A DNA stretch of 32,224 bases. Source: CAYSUS01 sp964434165 (GTDB lineage: Bacteria > Planctomycetota > Planctomycetia > Pirellulales > Thermoguttaceae). Under the pieces are notes generated by a model. It did not search any database and had not been told where the DNA came from. It worked only from the letters and a program-made list of their open reading frames with translations. Both the position numbers and the translations under genes were made by a program. Below are positions 7,730 to 14,191 of the stretch, in pieces. Where the stretch lies: NCBI GenBank assembly GCA_964434165.1, contig CAYSUS010000084.1:1-32224 (forward strand), written 5' to 3'. Within the stretch, counting starts at the first letter, position 1. Every line of letters starts with the position of its first letter.

Positions 7730-9439
7730 GTGAAGCGAACGTGGTTATCGATGCTGGCCACGGCCATTCTGCTGGGGGCCTCCGGACTTGCGCCGGCCCA
7801 GGAGAGCAAGCCGGTCATGGTCGTCTCGTTCTCCGGCTACGACGCCTTGATGGCCGACCTGGGCATGGTCGGCGCGTTGGGCGGGGCGCCCGACACGCCC
7901 AAGATGCTCGAGGGCATGATGGCCCTGGCGACCGGCGGCAAGGGGCTCGCCGGAGTCGACAAGTCCAAGCCCATGGGCGCGGTCGTGTTTGCCGATGGCG
8001 AGGAGTTCCCGGTCATCGCCTTCGTGCCCGTGACCGACTTCAAGGAGTTGCTCAGCGTGCTTGAGGGCCCGCTGGGCCAGGCGGGCGACGTCGGCGACGG
8101 GGTTTACGAACTCTCGGCTGGCGAGGAGTCGGTGTTCATCACCGAGAAGGGTGGTTGGGCCTTCGTCTCCAACAGCGCCGCGAACCTGGCCAAGGCTCCG
8201 GCGGCGCCCGTCGAGTTGCTGGGCGGGCTGGAGGCGAAGTATGACCTGGCCGCGAAGATCATGATGAAGAACGTGCCGGAGTCGATCCGCACGATGGTCA
8301 CCGGGTTCCTTCAGATGGGCGCGCAGGCGGCGATGGAGCGCCAGCCCGGAGAGACCGACGAGCAATACGCGCTGCGCACGCGCCTGGCCCAGCAGTCGGT
8401 TGAGCAGACGGTCCGCGCGATCAACGATCTTGACACCATCCTGGTCGGATTCGCCATCGACGGCACCGCCAAGACCGCCTACCTCGATTTCACAGTGACC
8501 GCGGTCGAGGGGTCGCAAACGGCCCAGGAGATGGACGAGCTCGGCGATGCCAAGACCGACTTCGCGGGCATGGTCCTGCCCGGGGCGGCCATCACCCTGC
8601 GGACCACGGGGAAGCTCTCCGACTCGGACGCGACCCAGATGAAGAGCACGATCACTTCGGTCCGGGCCTCGGCGATGAAGGAACTGGCCGACCAGGGGCT
8701 GCCGGAGGAGCAGGAGCAGAAGGCCGCCCAGTTGCTCGAGGATATGCTCAGCGTGGTGGAGTCCACCATCGACAGCCGTCGCATGGATAGCGGCGCCTCG
8801 TTGATCCTGAAGCCCGACGCCGCCACCCTCGTGGTCGGCGCGTACCTGGCCGACGGGGCGAAACTCGAGAAGATCCTCAAGGACATCGTGGAGATCGCCA
8901 AGCAGGAGCAGCCGCAAGTCGCGCAGCTCATTACTCTCGACGCGGAGACCCACGAGGGCGTCAACCTCCACGTGGCCAAGGTTCCCTTGCCTGCCGACTC
9001 GGGCGATGAAGAGGCCGAGAAGATGATCGGCCTGGTGGGCAATCCGCTGGAGGTGGTCGTGGGCACCGCGGCCCAGAGCGCCTACGTGGCCATTGGCCGT
9101 GGCGCGCTGCAGACGCTGAAGGACGCCGTCGCGAAGAGCAAGGCCGAGGCCGGCAAGGACGTGATTCCGATGGAGATGAAGGTCTCGGCGGGGGCGATCG
9201 CGCAATTCGTGGCCGAAGTGGCCGACGACGAGCCCCAGGCCAAGCAGATGGCCGGGATGATTGCCGGCAAGCTCGCCCAGAGCGGTGGCAAGGACCACCT
9301 GGTGATCACCAGCCAGGCCGTGCCCAACGGCGCGACCGTGCGGATCGAGCTCCAGGAAGGCATCCTTGCCGTGCTGGGGGGTGCCGGTCAGATGAGTATG
9401 ATGATGGGCAGCGGCAACGCCGGCGGCCCCGGTTTCTGA
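7730..9439 (+). CDS. Exported protein of unknown function, tandem paralogue 2
   Basis: This 569-residue protein is the second copy of the exported family beginning at 5579. It starts at a GTG with AAAGGAG about 9 bases upstream. Residues 1-23 are a signal peptide (KRTWLSMLATAILLGASGLAPAQ). The mature part repeats the blocks of the upstream copy in order: PVMVVSFSGYDALMADLGMVG, MLEGMMALATGGKGLAGVD, PMGAVVFADG, FVPVTDFKELL, VFITEKGGWAFV, LVGNPLEVVVGTAAQSAYVAIG and GGKDHLVITSQ. The C-terminus is glycine- and methionine-rich (MSMMMGSGNAGG) and has no counterpart in copy 1. No catalytic motif is seen, and the role is unknown. A clear hairpin with a T-rich tail ends the unit. Confidence 0.88.
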   Translation: MKRTWLSMLATAILLGASGLAPAQESKPVMVVSFSGYDALMADLGMVGALGGAPDTPKMLEGMMALATGGKGLAGVDKSKPMGAVVFADGEEFPVIAFVPVTDFKELLSVLEGPLGQAGDVGDGVYELSAGEESVFITEKGGWAFVSNSAANLAKAPAAPVELLGGLEAKYDLAAKIMMKNVPESIRTMVTGFLQMGAQAAMERQPGETDEQYALRTRLAQQSVEQTVRAINDLDTILVGFAIDGTAKTAYLDFTVTAVEGSQTAQEMDELGDAKTDFAGMVLPGAAITLRTTGKLSDSDATQMKSTITSVRASAMKELADQGLPEEQEQKAAQLLEDMLSVVESTIDSRRMDSGASLILKPDAATLVVGAYLADGAKLEKILKDIVEIAKQEQPQVAQLITLDAETHEGVNLHVAKVPLPADSGDEEAEKMIGLVGNPLEVVVGTAAQSAYVAIGRGALQTLKDAVAKSKAEAGKDVIPMEMKVSAGAIAQFVAEVADDEPQAKQMAGMIAGKLAQSGGKDHLVITSQAVPNGATVRIELQEGILAVLGGAGQMSMMMGSGNAGGPGF

Positions 9440-9475
9440 GCCTGCGGTCGGGACCGCGCCTCGTTTTCAGATTCA

Positions 9476-9516
9476 GGCGGCGCCCCCCACTGAGGTGGGC
9501 GCCGCCTTCGTTCTTT
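9476..9516 (+). terminator. Rho-independent terminator after exported protein 2
   Basis: GGCGGCGCCC (9476-9485) pairs with GGGCGCCGCC (9497-9506), 37 bases after the stop, and is followed by the T-rich TTCGTTCTTT. Additional C and G bases around the loop allow a longer imperfect stem. Confidence 0.75.
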
Positions 9517-9639
9517 GCCCCCCGTTTGCCGACTTCGGAGAAAGCTGACATAATGCCTCGTGGGGCAGGGGCTAATTCCCGGCGTCGCCCTCTCATCCAA
9601 AACGAAGGCCGGGGATGCATGAACTCCCGGGGGGACGCC

Positions 9640-10644
9640 ATGCAAGCGAATCGCAAGGCGGGTTTTACGCTCGTCGAGCTGCTGGTCGTGATCACGATCA
9701 TCGGGATCCTTATCTCGCTGCTGCTTCCGGCCGTTCAGGGCGCCCGCGAGTCCGCACGCCGCGTGACCTGCGCGAACAACCTCAAGCAGTTGAGCCTCGC
9801 CTGCCTGCAGCATATGGAAGCCCAGGGGCATCTGCCCACCGGCGGCTGGGGCTGGGCGGGCGACGCGGATCGCGGCTTCACCAAGAAGCAGCCTGGCGGG
9901 TGGCATTACAACATCCTGCCCTGGATCGAGCAGCAGGCCCTGCACGATCTGGGCAAGACCGGCGGCACGTCCGGGACCGATCCGAACGCGGAACCCGAGG
10001 CCGAGCGGGCCCAGTGCCTCGAGACGCCCCTGGCCATGTTCCACTGCCCCACGCGCCGCGCCGCAGTGGCCTATCCCTTCACGCACGGAAGCGACTTCGT
10101 CAATGCCGACCGGCCCGACGTGATCGGGCGGAGCGACTACGCCGCCAACGCGGGCGACGGCACCTCGGCCGTCAACCCCCGCGGCCCCAACAGCCTTCAG
10201 GCCGGCGACAGTTGGACCGACGAGGAGTGGAATCAGAACACCCCCGGCACGGCCGACGACGCCACGGGCGTGATCTTCCGCCGCAGCGAGGTGCAGAGCG
10301 GGCACATCCGCGACGGGCAAAGCAACACCTACCTGGTCGGCGAACGCTACCTCGATCCCGACCACTATCTGGACGGAGACGCCTGCGACAACGACCAGGG
10401 ATGGAACCTGGGCTACGACTACGACGTGAACCGCTGGACCGGCCTGGGCGACTACCCCGCCCAGGACCGCCCGGGCTGGACGGGCTGCCAGACCCGGTTC
10501 GGCAGCGCGCATGTCTCTGGCTTCCACATGGCCTTCTGCGACGGGTCGGTCCGCTCGATCAGCTTCGCCATCGACCGCGAGACGCACCGCCGTCTGGGCA
10601 ACCGCAAGGACGGCCTGGCCATCGATCAGAGCGAGCTCCAGTAG
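9640..10644 (+). CDS. DUF1559 protein with prepilin-type N-terminal methylation motif
   Basis: This 334-residue protein belongs to the DUF1559 family, expanded in planctomycetes. It opens with a short basic leader then GFTLVELLVVITIIGILISLLLPAVQ, the type IV pilin-like cleavage and methylation motif. A prepilin peptidase should cut after the Gly before FTLVE, leaving a hydrophobic helix. The next block RESARRVTCANNLKQLSLACLQHMEAQGHLPTGG is standard for DUF1559, as is the C-terminal HVSGFHMAFCDGSVRSISFAID. The function is unknown; such proteins are thought to be pseudopilins or surface components. ATG 9640 has a run of six G bases 5 bases upstream. ATG 9619 in the same frame, adding MNSRGDA, is an alternative with AAGG upstream. 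Confidence 0.94.
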   Translation: MQANRKAGFTLVELLVVITIIGILISLLLPAVQGARESARRVTCANNLKQLSLACLQHMEAQGHLPTGGWGWAGDADRGFTKKQPGGWHYNILPWIEQQALHDLGKTGGTSGTDPNAEPEAERAQCLETPLAMFHCPTRRAAVAYPFTHGSDFVNADRPDVIGRSDYAANAGDGTSAVNPRGPNSLQAGDSWTDEEWNQNTPGTADDATGVIFRRSEVQSGHIRDGQSNTYLVGERYLDPDHYLDGDACDNDQGWNLGYDYDVNRWTGLGDYPAQDRPGWTGCQTRFGSAHVSGFHMAFCDGSVRSISFAIDRETHRRLGNRKDGLAIDQSELQ

Positions 10645-10657
10645 AGATCCCTTTCCT

Positions 10658-10675
10658 TCTCCCGCCAACGGGAGA
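10658..10675 (+). terminator. Hairpin after the DUF1559 gene
   Basis: TCTCCCG-CCAA-CGGGAGA forms a perfect 7-base stem starting 14 bases after the stop. No T run follows, so termination is uncertain. The CTCCCG...CGGGAG type of hairpin recurs in many bacterial genomes. Confidence 0.4.
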
Positions 10676-10714
10676 GGGGAGCCGCGCATCGGCCGGGCGA
10701 GGGCGGCGAGCCTC

Positions 10715-10743
10715 TTGTGACTGCATCCCCTCCTGGGGATACT
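10715..10743 (+). promoter_or_regulatory. Possible sigma-70 promoter for lysA
   Basis: TTGTGA (10715-10720) and GATACT (10738-10743) are separated by 17 bases, about 50 bases upstream of the lysA ATG. Each hexamer matches four of six consensus positions. An ATCCCC-TCCT-GGGGAT hairpin overlaps the spacer and -10. Confidence 0.35.
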
Positions 10744-10792
10744 GAAGGGTCTGCCGATCCACGCGCGCTACCCTCCACGGGGCCATCCGCCC

Positions 10793-12061
10793 ATGCCCTC
10801 GACACCGCCGTTCCCTTCGCTTCGAACCGAGATCGCCGGCCTTCCCGTGGTGGAACTGGCCGAGGAGTTCGGCACGCCGCTGTTCGTTTACGACGCGGCC
10901 ATGATCCTCCGCCGCCTGGACGACCTGAAGGCCTTCGACCACGTCCGCTACGCCCAGAAGGCCTGCTCCAACCTGGCCGTGGTCGATCTCCTGCGGCGGC
11001 ACGCGGCGCTGGTCGATGCCGTCAGCGCGGGCGAGGTCCGCCGGGCGATCGCGGCGGGGTATTCGACCCAGGGCGATCCGCCGCCGGTCGTGTACACGGC
11101 CGACATCTTCGACCGCGAGTCGCTGGAGCTGGTCCTGGAGCACGGGGTCCACGTCAACTGCGGCTCGCCCGACATGATCGACCAGTACGGCTGCCGCGCC
11201 CCGGGCAGCGGCATCACGCTGAGGATCAACCCGGGCTTCGGCCACGGCCACAGCGAGAAGACCAACACCGGGGGCGAGCGCTCCAAGCACGGCATCTGGC
11301 ACGAGCAACTGCACGACTGCCTGGTGGACGCCGAGCACCACGGGCTGACCGTCACTGGGCTGCACATGCACATCGGGTCGGGCACGGACCTTGTGCACCT
11401 GGCGCAGCTCTGCGAGGTGATGGAGAAGTCGGCTTTGGAAGTCGGGCGCAGCGTGAAGAGCATCTCCTGCGGCGGCGGCCTGCCCATCCCCTACCGGCCC
11501 GGGGAGGAATACGTCGATCTCGATGAGTACTTCCGCCTCTGGGACGCGACGCGCAAGCGTTTGGAAGAGGAGTTCGGCCATGCCGTCTCGCTGGAGATCG
11601 AGCCGGGCCGCTACCTGGCGGCCGAGGCGGGCCTCCTGGTCACCGAGATCCGCGCGGTCAAGCGCCAGGGCGATAACACCTTCTACCTCGTGGACGCGGG
11701 CTTCAACAACCTCGCCCGGCCCATCCTCTATGGCGCGCACCACCCCATCTCCGTGTGCCCCTCGGACAACGAGACCGACCGGCCGCTGATGGAGGTCGTG
11801 GTGGGGGGGCCGCTGTGCGAGTCGGGCGACATCTTCACCCAGAGGGAAGGGGGCTACGTCGCTGCCCGAAACCTGCCCGTGGCCGGCGTCGGCGACTATC
11901 TGGTGATCGAGCGGGCCGGGGCCTACGGCGCGGTGATGGGCTCGAACTACAACAGCAAGCCCATGGCCGCCGAAGTGCTCGTTCAGAACGGCCGCGCCGA
12001 CCTCGTGCGCCGACGCCAAAGCTTCGAGGAGATGGTCTCGGGCGAGTTCATCCCGCGGTGA
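10793..12061 (+). CDS. lysA: Diaminopimelate decarboxylase, E. coli-type LysA
   Basis: LysA removes CO2 from meso-diaminopimelate to give lysine, using pyridoxal phosphate. The protein has 422 residues, the usual length. The PLP lysine is K56 in YAQKACSN. Other family blocks are NPGFGHGHSEKTNTGGERSKHGIW (from 146), HMHIGSG (191-197), CGGGLPIPY (226-234), EIEPGRYL (268-275), and GGPLCESGDIFTQ (338-350) with the substrate-binding Cys342. YNSKPM near the C-terminus also fits. The whole sequence tracks the E. coli LysA subtype rather than the longer-spaced common form. ATG 10793 gives the family's normal N-terminus, although no strong Shine-Dalgarno is visible. It lies downstream of the DUF1559 gene and is not part of an evident lysine operon. 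Confidence 0.96.
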   Translation: MPSTPPFPSLRTEIAGLPVVELAEEFGTPLFVYDAAMILRRLDDLKAFDHVRYAQKACSNLAVVDLLRRHAALVDAVSAGEVRRAIAAGYSTQGDPPPVVYTADIFDRESLELVLEHGVHVNCGSPDMIDQYGCRAPGSGITLRINPGFGHGHSEKTNTGGERSKHGIWHEQLHDCLVDAEHHGLTVTGLHMHIGSGTDLVHLAQLCEVMEKSALEVGRSVKSISCGGGLPIPYRPGEEYVDLDEYFRLWDATRKRLEEEFGHAVSLEIEPGRYLAAEAGLLVTEIRAVKRQGDNTFYLVDAGFNNLARPILYGAHHPISVCPSDNETDRPLMEVVVGGPLCESGDIFTQREGGYVAARNLPVAGVGDYLVIERAGAYGAVMGSNYNSKPMAAEVLVQNGRADLVRRRQSFEEMVSGEFIPR

Positions 12062-12074
12062 GCCCCGCCGTCTC

Positions 12075-12207
12075 GTTCCTACGCCCCACGTGGGGACGAA
12101 TGGCATGCGACGCTCTGCGTCGCCAGACCCGATGCAGAGCGTCGGGACGACCGGGGTTCCCAGCAGGTTCCCACGCAGAGCGTAGGAACCAAAATGCAGA
12201 GCGTCGG
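12075..12207. repeat. REP/MITE-like element built on GCAGAGCGT units
   Basis: The nonamer GCAGAGCGT occurs at 12134-12142, 12175-12183 and 12196-12204, and inverted as ACGCTCTGC at 12110-12118. GTTCCTACG (12075-12083) and CGTAGGAAC (12181-12189) form outer inverted arms. CGACGC-TCT-GCGTCG at 12108-12122 is itself a hairpin. The array sits 13 bases past the lysA stop. I recall GTTCCTACGCTCTGCGTGGGAAC-like sequences as dispersed repeats in planctomycete genomes, which would need a search. Confidence 0.65.
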
Positions 12208-12500
12208 AATCCGGGAGACGGCTCTGGTTGGGTTGATTGGACCGCATCATCGGACCCCACCCCGAGAGCCCGCACAAGAGGGGTGCGGCTGGCCAAGGCG
12301 TGTCGCCAAGCCGACAACGCCCCCTCACAATGGCCCCATCCAACCCTTTCCTTAAGGAAATCCCAAAGAATCAGTGCGACCGCTACAGCTTGCCAGCCGA
12401 TATGTCGTGTGAGCATGCGCCACGTGCGCCATTCGGGCCGGGCTGCCGGCGCCTACGGGCCGGCCTGCGGCTGCTGGTTTGGAAGTTCAGGAGCCCTACG
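12208..12500. other. Intergenic region after the repeat array
   Basis: Together with the array this makes a 439-base gap between lysA and the next gene. Apart from the palindrome at 12347-12360 I see only an AGGAG Shine-Dalgarno at 12489-12493. No coding frame is convincing. Confidence 0.45.
12347..12360. promoter_or_regulatory. Perfect 14-base palindrome upstream of an orphan gene
   Basis: TTTCCTTAAGGAAA is fully self-complementary and unusually AT-rich for this genome. It lies 140 bases before the ATG at 12501, where a transcription factor operator could be, but there is no adjacent regulator gene to support this. Confidence 0.3.
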
Positions 12501-12833
12501 ATGCAAGTCAAAGTCTATTGTCCCAGGATGATCGAGATCCCCAGCGAGTATCTGCCCGCGCTGGCCAAGCGTGCGGCCGACAGCCTGGGCGAGCGGGCCA
12601 GCGAGGTGTCGGCCACGCGCGGCCACCTGGTCCGCCAGGCCGTACAGGACGGGCTGCTCCGCGAGTTCGACGAGTTGATCGCCGAAGACGGAACGGTCGA
12701 CATGGTCTGCGACCCGGGCATGGAGATCCCCTTGGAGCTGGAGAACAAGACGCTCACGCTGACCGAGCTCTTGGAAGCCCTCCAGTACAAGCGATCGTGG
12801 ACCGAGGTCAAAGCCCCGTCCGAGGCCGCCTAG
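12501..12833 (+). CDS. Conserved-looking small protein, function unknown
   Basis: A 110-residue acidic protein that I do not recognise. AGGAG at 12489-12493 is 7 bases before the ATG. It opens MQVKVYCPRMIEIPSEYLPAL, with a basic ERASEVSATRGHLVRQ block at about 32-47 and an acidic EFDELIAEDGTVDMVCDPG block from about 53. A predicted helix (LTLTELLEALQYKRSW) follows before a short tail. Two cysteines (8 and 70) are present but not in a metal-binding pair. It has no signal peptide or membrane segment, so it should be cytoplasmic. It precedes another orphan by 243 bases on the same strand; both could be part of one unit, which is only an inference. Confidence 0.7.
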   Translation: MQVKVYCPRMIEIPSEYLPALAKRAADSLGERASEVSATRGHLVRQAVQDGLLREFDELIAEDGTVDMVCDPGMEIPLELENKTLTLTELLEALQYKRSWTEVKAPSEAA

Positions 12834-13076
12834 CCGGCCGCCGCGCCTGAAGCCCCGGCCGGCGCGGCGGGGCCACGGCGCTTCGGCAGCAAGGCATTGC
12901 TCCTTGATGGGGGCTCGGCGAGGGCCTCGGACCGCATCGCCCGGCGGGCGGCCATCGGCTCGCGCCGGCACGCGGCGTTAGAGGGGGGTTCGCTGCGCAG
13001 GACCGGGCGGCACCAGCGCGGCCGGCGGTCGTTGCGCGTTGGCGCGGTGGACCAAGAGATCAGGAGAAGGCCTTCC

Positions 13077-13832
13077 ATGACGCCGAAGCCGGAACAAGCC
13101 AACTGGGAATGGGCGGCCCGAGAACTGGCCGCCGCCTCCCAGGCAGCGCCCTCGCGGGGCAGGCTCCCCAAAGCCCGGGCCGCCGGAGGTTGGAGAATCA
13201 TCTCTGCCGATGGGTCGGCGCGCTCCGCGCGACAGACCCAACCCAGCCCCTCCGTCCCCCGCGCCACCGCCGAGCCGGCCGATGCCCGGCCGACCGTCGC
13301 CCCGGCGGCGTCCGAGCCTGCTGTCGAGGCCCCGATCCACCGCGCGCCGGTCGAGGATGAGGAGATCCCCTCGGTGAACATGACTGGGCTGCTCGCTCCG
13401 GTCGTGGTTCGCGGGGCGCTGTTCCCCGAGCGGTCGGCCCATCGCGCTTCGGACGCCGGGTTCCGGCCCAACATCGCCATGCCCTCGGCGGCCCCAAGCC
13501 TCGATGATCCGCCCGGTTCGCAGCCGCCGCCCGATCCAGCCGATTTGGAGGAGGGGGCCTCGCCTGCGCCGGGCCGTCAGCCGGGCGTCGATGGCCGGCG
13601 CTCCACGGCAAGGCTGCCGATCGACCTGCCCAAGCAGCAGATGCGGCCTTGCATCCCCCCCAATGCCGTCACCACGGCCTTGAGCGCCAAGCAGGCCCTC
13701 GGATCGGTGGCGATGAGTCGCGGTCGGCTCGATCCGCAGTTGAGCCGGGTGATGGACGCCTGGCCGTCGCTGTCGATGCGGACTCGCGACGCGATCCTGG
13801 CCATGATCGACGTGGCCCTGGGTAAGCGATAG
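13077..13832 (+). CDS. Low-complexity protein with a conserved-looking C-terminal helix, unknown function
   Basis: The 251-residue product is rich in alanine and proline, with no known domain. Residues 1-30 (TPKPEQANWEWAARELAAAS) could form a helix. The middle, about 60-185, is disordered-looking and proline/alanine rich. The last 45 residues (ALSAKQALGSVAMSRG, then LDPQLSRVMDAWPSL, then DAILAMIDVALGKR) look folded and helical. Similar LDPxLxxVxxAWPxL endings occur in unnamed planctomycete proteins, by recollection. AGGAG at 13062-13066 supports ATG 13077; an in-frame upstream extension to 12897 is arginine-rich shadow sequence and was left out. Confidence 0.65.
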   Translation: MTPKPEQANWEWAARELAAASQAAPSRGRLPKARAAGGWRIISADGSARSARQTQPSPSVPRATAEPADARPTVAPAASEPAVEAPIHRAPVEDEEIPSVNMTGLLAPVVVRGALFPERSAHRASDAGFRPNIAMPSAAPSLDDPPGSQPPPDPADLEEGASPAPGRQPGVDGRRSTARLPIDLPKQQMRPCIPPNAVTTALSAKQALGSVAMSRGRLDPQLSRVMDAWPSLSMRTRDAILAMIDVALGKR

Positions 13833-14191
13833 CCCGCCCTCGACGAGCGAAGAGGCTTCTTCTTACGTCTCTTCCCTTCGCGTCACGTCTTCTCGCGGGG
13901 TGCGGCCGCCGCGGATGCCTTCTTGAGAGGCTGGAGCATCCCCCACTTTCTGGTCGGGCTGGCCGGCATTTCTTGCCGTGGCGGTTCGGTCGTGGGCCTT
14001 ATCCGAGTTGTACGGGATATTCCGGCTGTAGCGGAGGTTCTCGATTTCCGACTGATGCCGTTTCCTTTGTCCGATCCCTGGTTGTAGGCCCGTAGCGGGT
14101 ATGCGGCCCTTGAGGGAAGCGCCACCTCAGGACGGCTGGGCGGAACCACGGGGCAGGACCTCCTCCAGGCCCGGCCGAAGGAAGACACTTC
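13833..14191. other. Intergenic region, possible decayed coding sequence on the minus strand
   Basis: The 359 bases hold no gene with a start codon. One minus-strand frame ending at TAA 13863-13865 reads IENLRYSRNIPYNSDKAHDR in its middle part, which is more protein-like than its neighbours, but it lacks ATG, GTG or TTG and any ribosome site. It may be a gene remnant or chance. No hairpin or promoter stands out. Confidence 0.35.

Noticed and set aside
13866..14118. Minus-strand frame with IENLRYSRNIPYNSDKAHDR
   Set aside because: Protein-like in part but no start codon or ribosome site, and no other strand support. Noted as possible remnant only.
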